Source: Pempheris klunzingeri (taxonomy: Eukaryota > Chordata > Actinopteri > Acropomatiformes > Pempheridae). Taken from it: 64,000 nucleotides of DNA. Location: positions 10,153,338 to 10,217,337 of the forward strand of contig NC_092028.1 of assembly GCF_042242105.1 (NCBI RefSeq), read 5' to 3'. Made by a program: the position numbers and the translations under genes. Position 1 is the stretch's first letter; each line of letters starts with the position of its first letter. Shown here piece by piece: positions 44,601 to 56,600 of the stretch. The notes beneath the pieces are model-generated. The model was not told where the DNA came from, ran no database searches, and saw nothing but the letters and a program-made list of their open reading frames with translations.

Positions 44601-47600
44601 TGGTGGTCCTCAGCTTCTGCTAAACAGGTTGGTACTATCCACCCTCTCCACTGCAGATCGGTCCAGGCCTCTCCTCCACTCTCCTCCATTACATCAGAGG
44701 GGGCAAAGGAGCCAAGAAGCTAGGAGAGCCGCGCAGCCACTGAATTCAACTCGGGTCCCAGCCAACAGTAGTGCAAGCTTGCAGAAGCCCTAAGCTGCGC
44801 CGCGCTCTGATTTGCTCACTGTTTTGACTTCTCACTTAGCGGCAGTGGTGAAGGTACTGTGGAAGACTTTACTCGCCTGGATGACTCTCTGTTAGGAACA
44901 CTGTATCACACAGAGTGGAAAGAGAGAGTGATGTACTATGCAGGGGTAACAGGAATGCCACTAAAAATTGCCATTGTGGCATGGTTTCCCACTATTTGGA
45001 GCCGAAAATAGTCGGGGTGGACTCCTCTATTATGCAATTACAGTGGACTGTATCACGGAGGGAAAAGGTGACGTGAGATGGATGAAATGTTCTCACACTA
45101 AGAATGTTGCCAGCCTCTTTCCTCTCACTTGTGGATGTGTGTGGTGAGTCTCCCCATGTAGTCAAACAGGTTTTTGCAAAGGAAGATAAGCTCTTCACTT
45201 GCCTTAGTCTTTGAATATGTTACAATTGTGGGTCTTTGTATCTGCGCCATTTTTTTGGTCTTTGTTTAAAGACTGGTCTGGTTAGCAAATGGTTCTACAA
45301 CAGTGTTTCCCACAGGTTGTCAGTTCACTGTAGTGCTGACATTTCATTTGGTGAGAACAAAACTTGTATTCTGTATTTTTCCTGGCTTGAGGCCTATTAT
45401 GTTGTAGGTTTACAAGTAAAGATTATTTCCGATCGATCAATTTGCTAATTATTTTCTTTATTTATTGTTTTGTTGAAAATTTGCTTCCAAGAGCACAAAG
45501 TGTTGACTTCAAATGTATTGCTTTGTTCGACTAACGGTCCTCCTATCTAAATAGTTGCTGATTATTCGTCTGATTGTTAAAGACCTAATAATGTTCATCA
45601 GATGATTCCCAGTCATAACACAGCTATCCATTCAGTTTTTGTCGCTGTGGTACAGTTATTATCGCCAAAGGCACAGTCCTCCGTCACTTGAAAGCATTAA
45701 ATCTTGATTGTTAGAAAATCCTGCCCGCTACATCTGCCAGCATTACGCCTCATGGCACCAAAAATAAAAAAGATAAAGACAAAACAAACTTAACTTCCAA
45801 GGCAGTGATTTTTCTTGGCAGGTTTCCCAGATATTAACAATGTCTAATAATCACTGAGCTGTACGTATAATATCATTAATGCCGTTTATATGTAATACCA
45901 CCTGGCAGAACACATCTGTGCTTCCTCTGAGTGTCTCGACGTCCTTCTCTCGACGAGATCTCATTCACTCCTCCAGCAGGTGCTGAGTATGATGTATGAT
46001 GATGTATGGCTTCTCTTCGTCATGGCCTTTTATCCTTTTATGAAGAGAGGCTACGGGGGATATATTATGTCTTCTGTCGTTTCTCTCCTCTAATTCCTCT
46101 GTTGTTTTATGTTTCTGGTCACAGTTATTTGGAGCAACAGATGTCCCCAGATGTCCTTTTACTGCAGTGTGTAACAGAAGTCCTGGGAATCCACATTTGC
46201 TCTGTTTGCTTTGCAGTATTCAATCCACACAGGGACTAAGATTTTCTTAAGATGCTTCACTGCTCGTTTCCTCTCCTCTCCTCAATTGTTGACAACATTT
46301 TTCTTTCCCCTGCTCACTCAGGGTGCATGTGAGAAGGAGCTGGAGCATGTCTTTGAATGCCACTATATACATATATATTTTATTTCATTTCTTGAAACTT
46401 TAAAAAAGGGAGATCATGGTCTTTTTCCCCTCTTTTTCTCTGTTGAACTGTGCCTCTCTGTTTTCCTCTCAGTATAAAATGATACACAGGGAGATTTTGT
46501 TACTCTTTTTCCTCTCTAATGTTCTAAATCTTGGAAATTGCAGGTCTGTTTAGAGGTATTAGAAGATTTTCCTGGCAGTTAGTAGTTCCATGAACACTGT
46601 GCCACCAATGACTCTAATATCTGTATTATGTGACCAGAAGGAGTCTTATCAGATTTGCATATTACATAAGTGGATTCGCTAAGTTATAAAAACCTGCCAA
46701 AGCTGGGATATTTCCCACTGCCTGCATGTCACTTTGCCTTAACCACATTTCCACAGTTAGTCTGCACCCCGTGAAGAGTTGGACAGAGTTCCTGAAATCC
46801 TACCCTGCTTCCTCACTCTATTCTGCCTGACTGCAGTTAAAGGCTAAAGTTAAGTGATGTAGCCAGGTCTTTAAAAAGTAACCCACTTTTGTCATGAATA
46901 GGGCAGCGTTGAATGTGAATGGGTGGTGTGGTTGCCTCTGTGGCGAATGTGCTGGACTGCTCCATAAAGCAGGGCCCTTTTTAGAGGTTGATTGTCTGGT
47001 ATCTGCTTTTGAGAGATAATGAGGGTTATACTATACTCCCTCTTGTTTGCATTACATCTCACATGCGTCAGACTACGGACGTTTATATCAAATGGATTGG
47101 AATGTCTCTCTAATTGGTCCTTTTTAGCCCTGTTCATCAGAATTTGGGACACTCATGTTGGCTGTCAGTTGCTTTGCCATTTGTAGGACATTTCCCAGCA
47201 CACCAAGACGCTTTTTAAAGGTATTTTGACTGGAGGAACTAGGGACTAAATTTAGTTCCCATAAGAGATAGTTCCAGGTGTTTTTCTTTCAGGTGCCACT
47301 TTCAAAAGGCTCAGGAACAATAAGGGCAGAGTTTCCTGTCACTGACAAACCGTCAAACCTTTTAGTTCGTCCTGGAACATTCTGATCAAATAGAGCCATC
47401 AGTCAATCACTGGGTAGGTTCAGTTCAAAATGAGCTCGCACTTTTTCCTCTATGAACAGCGCCTAATTTCCTTCCTGTGTCAAACTGAATGCCTGCATGT
47501 CTGTGAAGTTGCCACGCATGGAAGCTCCAGCTCCCAGCTCGTCTGCTCTGATGACAGGGGCCTACGCGAGGCAGCGTTCAAGACCAAACATTACTCACCA

Positions 47601-50600
47601 CACTGTCATAGGAGATTGATTAGGAGACGGTTCAGAGATTAGCAGGAGACAGATAAAGAACAGGTTCACCATCAGCGCTTGTCAGTCACAGCTCAGCCTT
47701 CTTCATCTTTGTTTGTCTCCCTCCCTTTAGGTTTCAGGGAGTGGAGTGGAGAGGGGAAAAGGAAGCCTTTTGTTTATAGAAGAACAATGCTGCGCATGAG
47801 AGTACACGGTCCAGGGCCTGGAGTCAAAACAGGGCAGACAGACAAACGGGCAGACAGGCAGGGGAAAGGCTGGGGGCTGGGGGAGTGGGGAGAAGGTGGG
47901 GGAGTACCGTTCCCTGAAGATGTGTCAGACTGTCTGGCGGGTTGGGTCAGCGCACTGGACTGGAGGAGCCAGGTGGACAGGAAGGGAGGTTCGCAGTGGG
48001 GTCAACCTGAGCTAGTGGGCCTGAAGAGATTTGTTTAGGTTCACACACTGTTATGATTCCACGCATGGAGAAGATCGGCTGATATTTTGAAATGCCTCTT
48101 CCTCTCTGTCTTATTAGGCTGTCTCTCCAGACAGTTTTGACTTGGGACAGAGATGGTAATGGTGGAATATTACCAGGCGGTTGTCTCTGTTCCCACACCC
48201 CCATTTCCTCCACCTCATAGACTCCAGTGTAATGGTTAACCACAGAGCAACAGACTACAGGCTGTGAACCCTCTTTTCCCCACGGTGCTCTTTCCTTTTC
48301 CCATGCTTCCTTGTGTTAGTGAGTCTGAACGCCACTCTTAAAGTGGCCGTATATGTCGGTCCACAACAGACCAAAGCAGACTCCCAGTTCCATCTTGTCT
48401 CGACCAGTGATTGCTACCATGGAGACGCCCCCTACCCTCCCTCCCCTAGACGTCACGTGACCTCTCCCTCCCCAGGTGTTTGGCTTGCGTCTGGCGGACT
48501 TCATTGATTCGCCCGCACAGTAGGGCTCTTTGTGTGCCAGCCTGTGAGAAACTGGGCCCATCCTCTCCCCACAGGTGGAAGTTTAACTTCATCCCAAGGT
48601 CTGAGTCTCTGGCTGCACAGAGCTGCTGCTACCACTCAGAGGAATTGATTTTTATTAAGAGACAGACTGGCAGTGGAAGGAGCTGAGTAAATCCGAGCTG
48701 ATAATCATTGTATGTGGTGTTTTTGTAGCTTTCCCTGCTGTCCTCTGGGAAGTAGTCCTGTTTGGGCTCTAATGTGGAAAGCCATTATGTGACTAATAAG
48801 CTGCAGTCAGCCGAGCAGCCACCGAGAACATACACACCACAACAGGCCATATTTCCACTTAGTCACTGGCAAATTTGCCAAGTATTTGTTTATACTAGTG
48901 GTATTGTGTGAGACTGTAGGTGGTCGTTAGATGATGCTGACTTTAACAATGTTTTGATATGTTTTAACCTTTTTTGTGTGGGTGAGCCTGTCTGCCTGCC
49001 TTCACATCCACAAATTCCTTACCCTTCTTCTGTGGTCACTTTAAACTAACAATGCTGAGTAAATGAGGAGTGGGCCGTCAGCCTAAAAGGTTTTGGTCAT
49101 TCATCAGATGCCGGGAGTAGCATGTGATCCCTATTACCTGCTCAAAAATGTTGCGTGGATGAGCCAGGGACAGAAAGATGTACTTTCAGTATAGCGGCAA
49201 TATGGAGTAGTTAAGCGCATCGATAACTTGGATGTCTGTGTTTTTGCCCATGTTGCATCGATGGCCATTCACAAAACCAGCTGGTAGTGAAAGACTCTAT
49301 ACTGACTTGTCGGCACTCTCAAAAGTCCAGTCTGGTCCAAAAGATGGCTGTAAGTGCAAAAGGCCTCTAATGCTGCTTCCTTTGTTTATTGTCTTTTTAA
49401 AATGTGTATTCCTGTCTCTTGCTGTGAATCAGTCAGCGCTGCAGTCCCTGGCTGTGTGAGGCAGTGCGACCAGAATGAGAAACACAGGAGACACAGAGAG
49501 ACCCTTCTCTCGGCTTTGCCTCGAAACTTGCCGTCGCTATGACGACAGAGGATTTTAGACGGGCCGAGATGCACGGGGTTATGTGATGCTTTTCCGGAGT
49601 GTGCGTCTGTGTGTTTTTGTGACAGAGAAGGAGACAGTTAGAAACCATGAAGGAGTGTAATGATACAGTCATCTCCTTGTTTAGTACATTACATTAAAGA
49701 TTTTGCTATTGAATACACTCCTGATAAAACTAAGACTAAGATTATTTCTTTTACTATATACCTAAAATGTATTCTTCTTAAACTCTATAAAGACATTCTT
49801 TAAATCCTTTTTTTCCCTCATAGATTTTGGTGCAAATTAAGAATCACTCAAATGAAAATGTATAAATTGAACTGATGATTATAACTGGAACAGTGAGTCA
49901 ATTTATCAAGTAGTTGATAGGCTATAAGTTAATCAGCAACTGCTTTTATAGCAGATTAGTCGCTGGACAAAGTCAACCCAGTCAACAATAATTGGCAGCT
50001 TAATCAATAACAAACATGATCGTTAGGTACAGCTCTACACGAGAATGTCCTTGCATCTGGAGAAATTTGTACAATTCGGGTCAAAAGCCAACTAGAACAT
50101 AAATTTGTCAGAACACTGAATGTGTCCCGTCTAACCCCTCACCTCGTTGGCAAGCCGCTACAGCATTTGGTCGAGCTACGAATTGCCGCTCCCTGAAAAC
50201 AGTGTTCTGTACAATGTAGCCATGGAACAGAAATGATGTGATTCTAGCTGGCATCTGAAATGAGCTTTTAATGTTTCTAGTTTTCCCATCATTTTTTTTT
50301 TTTTCAAATCTTGGGGCAGTGTGTGTCCATCACATTGTGGTGTTGACTGTGTGTGCGCGCGCTGACGTATGTGTCTCTCTTCCATTTTTATGTACGAGGA
50401 GAGAGCACGTAATTATATTTATCGGTTTGAGCATGAGAAAGCCCGTCCAGGGCGACCAATAATACAACAGATTTACGATGTTGCCCTGGAGGTGCAAGCT
50501 CGCCCACTTCCTTTTCTTGGGAAGGCTTCTGCCATCAGGACCCCATTTCCCACAATGGCACACATTTTTGGGGCATTTCTGTGTGCTAGCGGGTAAAGAG

Positions 50601-53600
50601 GCACTACCATTTATATTCAAGACATTATATAAAGCTATATGAAATAATTAATGGCCTTTTGTGTGCGTTAGGTCATTTAGCTACTCATGATTTATCTCTG
50701 CAAGGGGTGCATCATTACTGATATTCTACACTGAGATCTGAAATCATTTATGAGCTTAAAATACAATTATTGTAGTATTTGGTGTCATCGCATTGTTTTC
50801 ATCAAAACATTGAAGTTCTCCCTTCCTGCACTTGCTGCTCTCCTGCTTGCTTGCCCTACATTCAGATCCCCCTTGCTACTCCTCTCTGTTTATTTTGTTT
50901 TTTCCAGAAGCGTCTTTGTAAACGTTGAGCATCACAGTTAAAATTAAAGCATCATCGGAGAGACTTTTACATGCCGGAAGTGTGCCAGAAATTCCGATTT
51001 ATACGCACAAAAAGCGAAGAGGGTTGTCGGAGACGAGGAGGCAAAAACCCCAGAGAAGCTCCATCAAACATAAATGAGGCCAATCTCTCCACAGAGGGTG
51101 ACACGGCAGCTCCAACCCAGGGTCCCAAAAACCCAGAGCACCCTTCATGTCACAGATCTGAGAAGGCTTTGAGTCCTCAACAATCGCAGCATCAATCACA
51201 GAAAGACAGAGACTTCGCTGATAGTCTCAGTGAAGCCCTTAGCTTAACTAAAGGGAGTAGCCTGCTCTCAGTTCAGTTTTTGATCCTTTTTTTTTCTCCC
51301 CTTAATTTCTGGATGTGTGAACTGGGTAGGTCCACAATTCTCAAAATCAAACTTGAAATCAAAAGGAACCAAAAAGACAAATTCATACAGATATGAATCA
51401 TTGTATCAACACTACATGTATTTACCACGGGATTTGATAAAAGAAAGGCAAAGAATGGAGCCTTTTGCGTCGGTCTAAGTTTGAATATGTAGTGAGCACT
51501 AGCTGCTACTTTTGTAACTAGTTAGTTTTACACTAAACACGCCGCTTTGTTCAACTGCACCATCTCTACTTAATATTTGGCAAAGTCAGCCGTAATCAAA
51601 GCGCTCTCGCAGAAAGTGATGTTTCACTGCGTTCATCATTTCGGTACAATCAGAAAGAAAGTCAATGCTAAATAGTAAAATCAGGACCCCAAATACAGTA
51701 GCCTGTTTAATTAAAAATGAAGTAAGGTGTACTTTCATGTGTGAACTAGCTAATACATGTTATAAAGCTTCCGTCTGTTACCTCATAAATAATTCAGTGA
51801 TCATTTATTGATCTATGTTGGGGATGGCTGTATCACGCTTAAATGTAGTAGTAAATAACAAAAATGTTAACAAAAGTCAGTAATGCTCCATCAGATGAGC
51901 TTGTTGGATGGTCGGATCGCTTCAGGAACGCCTTCCCCACAAACCCTCTCAACGTCTGATCATGAGGAGGATGTCCAGTCTTGGACAGCTATAGAAATGG
52001 CCAAAGATTCATGCCATGTGTGGCCAGGGCTTTATCCTCTCTCTAGCTCTTTTTTTTTCATCCTTGACACGAATATTTGTCACTTTTCATATGAGTGTAA
52101 TGCTATGAATGACCATGAGTGTAAAGCCTTACCAGCCAGATGTGTTGTTTGCCTACAAACTACATGAAATCTGACTTTTTTGCAAAACTTATGTTGAGCT
52201 TTATTTTACATACAGTGCTGTGAAAAAGTATTTGCCCCCTTACAGATTTTTGCTTTATTGTCACACTTACATGTTTCAGATCATCAAACAAATTTTGATA
52301 TCACACAAAGATAACCTGAGTAAATACAAAAAGCAGTTTTTAAATGATGATTTCATTTATTAAGGGAAAAAAGCTATCCAAACCAACCTGGCCCTATGTG
52401 AAAAAGTAATTGCCCCTCCTTGTTAAATCATGAATTAACTGTGATTAACCACATTTTTTAAAGCTGAGTTCAATTTCACTAGCCACACCCAGGCCTGATT
52501 ACTGCCAGAGCTGTAGAATCAAGAAATCACTTAAATAGACAACAAGAAGTAGGCTGAAAGATCTCAAAATGCAACACATCATGCCCCGATCTAAAACAAT
52601 TCAAGAACAGACAAGAAACATAGCCATTGACATCTATCAGTCTGGAAAGGGTTAAAAAGCCATTTCTAAGGCTTTGGGACTCCAGCGAACAACAGTGAGA
52701 GCCATTATCCCTGAACGGAGAAAACATGGAACAGTGGTGAACCTTCCAGGCCGGCCTACCAAAATGACTCCAAGAGTGCATCAACGTCTCATGCAGGAGG
52801 TCACAGAAGAACCCCAAACAACATCTAAAGCACTGCAGGCCTCACTTGCCTCAGTTAAGGTCAGTGGCCATGATTCAACAATAAGAAAGAGACTGGGCAA
52901 AAATGGCCTCCATGGGAGAGTTCCAAGGTGAAAACCACTGCTGACCAAAAAGAACACAAAGGCACATCTCACACTTGCTAAAAAACATCTTGATGATCCC
53001 CCACACTTTTGGGAAAATATTCTGTGGACTGACGAGACAAAAGTGGAACTTTTTGGAAGGTGTGTGTCCCGTTACATCTGGTGTAAAACTAACACAGCAT
53101 TTGGGAGAAAGAACATCATACCGACAGTCAAACATGGTGGTGGTAGTGTGATGGTCTGGGGCTGCTTTGCTGCTTCAGGACCTGGACAACTTGCTGTAAC
53201 TGATGGAACCATGAATTCTGCTCTCTACCAGAAAATCTGGAAGGAGAATATCCGGCCATCAGTTTGTGACCTTAAGCTCAAGCGCACTTGGGTTATGCAG
53301 CAGGACAATGATCCGAAGCACACCAGCAAGTCCACCTCCGAATAGCTCAAAAAAAACAAAGTGAAGGTTTTGGAGTGACCCAGTCAAAGTCCGGACTTAA
53401 ATCCAATTGAGATGCTGTAGCATGACCTTAAACAGGCCATTCATGCTTGAAAACCCTCCAATGTGGCTGAATTAAGACAATTCTGCAAAGAAGAGTGGGC
53501 CAAAATTCCCCCACAGCGATGTGAAAGACTCATCGCCAGTTACTGCAAATGATTGCAGTTGTTGCCGCCAAGGGTGGCACAACCAGTTATTAGGTTTAGG

Positions 53601-56600
53601 GGGCAATTACTTTTTCACATAGGGCCAGGTTGGTTTGGATAGCTTTTGTCCCTTAATAAATAAAATCATCATTTAAAAACTGCTTTTTGTATTTACTCAG
53701 GTTATCTTTGTGTGATATTAAAATTGGTTTGATGATCTGAAACATGTAAGTGTGACAAAAAAAGCAAAAACAGAAGAAATCTTTAAGGGGGCAAATACTT
53801 TTTCACAGCACTGTATGTGTATAAGTGTGTAGCATCACGTTTTATAATGACACTATCGGCATGTAACAAGAACTCTATTCTGATGGTTGAGTTCCTCTGC
53901 GCCCTGATTGCTGTCCTTGCAGTCTCCTTTTCGCTGCTCTGCAGCCTCAGACCCCTAATTGGCTTCCTTGCTACCATTGTCTGCCTGCGTGTACCATTCC
54001 AGCGGTTTTCTCTCCATTTTCTGTTTTCAGCTGTAATTCGGCCCCATGTATGTTTTCATAAGGAGCCTATATAAGTATAATTGTAGTGTTGCCTTCCTGC
54101 TGTGTGGCTAGCTGAGGGCTGCCTATCTACTCACAGGAGGGTCTGCAGGTTTTGCTCAGCTTAGTTTGGTTTAAGCAGAGCTGGCCCTCGTGTGGGCCAT
54201 GTCGTGTCTTGCCTTGCCCAGCAGTTGGTCTCTTTTTGTCTTTTATTGTCATTTCTTTGTTCTTGTCTGAACTTTTAATGTAAGATTTGTTGCCACTGTT
54301 CTTACCTTGCTTTAGAGTCATATTTCCCAGTGGTTCAGTATTCTTTCTCTTTACCTCGTGGATTTATTGCTTTGTGAATTGTGGACAGGGGAACATGCTG
54401 CTTGATGTTTTTCCCCTCTGGAAACACCATCAAATCACTGTCAAGCTCTTTTCACATTATCTACGTGCTGTCTATGGCATGTGGGCAGAAGCATTGGGGA
54501 AACACAAAGAAAACTGTCACCTGTTACCGTACTCCCCCTCCTTCGTCTCTCTGAATGCCTCAAAGCCACACACACACACACACACACACACACCTACCTA
54601 CTTATTACTCCGTGCCTGTTAATAATTAATTAGATCACTGGAGCTGGAGTGGAGAGCGACTTGTCTCTGGGGCCTGTGTGTGTGTGTGTGTGTGTGTGTG
54701 TTCATGTGCGCATGCCCGTCTGTGTGTTCAGGAAGAGCGCAACCGAAAGCGATGCATACCAGATGTTTTAGAAATGAGGTGGGTTTCACTGGAACGTAAC
54801 ACATTCCCAGGGATGTTTGCGGAAAGAAATTCTTCCTCATCTGTCGAGCATGTTCTGTACACCCCCTCCCCCCAGGAGTGTGTGCATCCAGTTTACTCTT
54901 TACTACCCCCCTCCCCCCACACCCCCTTTCTTCTTTAATGGGGTTCTTGTCTTAAAATCCTCAGCCGTGTGTGTGTGTGTGTCCTTTGTGCATTTGTAAA
55001 CTGGAGTTTGGACAAATGGTGATTAAACGGTATAATTTCAACCGAAGAAAAAAGGCTGCATCTGTGAGGATGGCCTGGGACGGAGCAGGAGGCTCCTAGA
55101 CAGGCCCTGCTCCTCCTCTCCAACCTTGTTATGAGCCCGTACTGGAGCACTGCTCTGGGCCAACACTGCCTGCCCCGTCCTTCACTATCGCCAAAGCTGG
55201 CTGATCTTCAGCCTCTGCACCTGCCTGCTCACTCTCATACGCTGCATCTACGCCAAGAGACATGGACGTACTCTGTACCCAAAGCAGTATCAAATCTCGT
55301 ACAGTATAGTAGTAATTGTACTTGTCCATTTAAGTCCCCTCAGTAATCCTGGTTCCTGACCACATGGGAGAGGTGGCTGATACTCCCCAGGTGCGAAGCT
55401 TTCTGAGGACGTCCTCAATGCCGGCAGATTCAGGAAGGACACCACCACGTTACTTTTGAACTCATACAATCTACTTAACTAGTAGTTGATAATGCATTGC
55501 TGTACTCTTGAATTGTTCAGGTTTTGCAAGATTTGTTCAACAATTTGCACTCCTACACCTGTTTATATGTGAAATCTACTTTACCTACATCTGCCTAAAA
55601 TATCTAAATAGATCTCTGTAGGCTACGATTTAAAAAAATCTTTTAATAAGCAGCAATGCATCATTTACAACACCTTGTGTAACCACACAACAACACTACC
55701 AGTAATGATAATTATAGTCAAGGAAAGACTCTGGTATTGGACCAAAAGTGAAAAAAGTGGATCAGTGCATCTCTATCCTAAACACCATAAGCTTGACTCG
55801 GCAACAGCATCTTAATAGTCGGAAGACGTCCTTCTCCCTCTGCTCTGTGTGGTTCAGGGTTATACTTAACATGGGGTGTGTGTGTATGGGTTGGAGGTGC
55901 AGATGTACTGGTTATGGCTACAGTTTGAATGACCCAAGCTGTAGTCTGCTGCTATTGGCGTGCCTTTGTCTATTTGTGTTAGCAAAGTAAAGTCTGAGCA
56001 CTCTCACCTGCACATGATGCGAGTGGGCAAACCAGGCCAGAGGGGGAAAAAAGTATGTGTTGTTGAGCACAACGTATACAGCCTCAAAAACCTGAACAGG
56101 CCAGAAAACATAGACAGGTATATTAACCTATATATATATATATTAAATTCAATACCAATTTATGTCTACTATGGTTATTCCACTAAAAACATCAATTGAC
56201 TAACTAAAAATTCTTAAAATCTTCTCCTCTTTCATCGTAAATGTATTGTGAATATTATTCAAAACAGAGTGAGTGTTACATGCAAAACTTGACCGTGCAG
56301 TCATAATTATTACTTTTCAATTACTGTTCAAAGCCACGAATCAACCACATCGATATCCAGACCAATTAGCCTCTGCTTTCAGGAAAGGCATCACAGAAAT
56401 AAGCTTTGCCAAAACTGTGCTTCCATGTGCCTGACTCACAGGCTGTAACTGTAACTCCAGACGTCCGGGTGGTGACTGAGCTTCCTCGTCCATCCGGCTC
56501 AGCCTCATCACCTCAGCAACTGCCTCCATAGCTCTCAGAGTAGATCAGCAGGATCAGCCTCTCTGCTGCAGGCCGGCTGGTTTGGGAAGGAGAAAGAAGA

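Larger units (their letters stand above)
52213..53813 (+). mobile_element. Tc1-like DNA transposon, near complete but disabled
   Basis: The 1601-bp element is flanked by TA (52211-52212 and 53814-53815), the standard Tc1/mariner target duplication. Both ends start CAGTGCTGTGAAAAAGTATT. The inverted repeats are long: about 204 bp on the left (52213-52416) and 214 bp on the right (53600-53813). Each carries an outer and an inner copy of GTGAAAAAGTAxTTGCCCC, the IR/DR arrangement. The transposase pseudogene lies between. It sits in SMURF2 intron 1 in the same orientation as the host gene. Confidence 0.96.

Noticed and set aside
50369..50620. Overlapping frames on both strands in SMURF2 intron 1
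   Set aside because: No recognisable protein. It could be a conserved non-coding element, but I cannot show conservation from one sequence.
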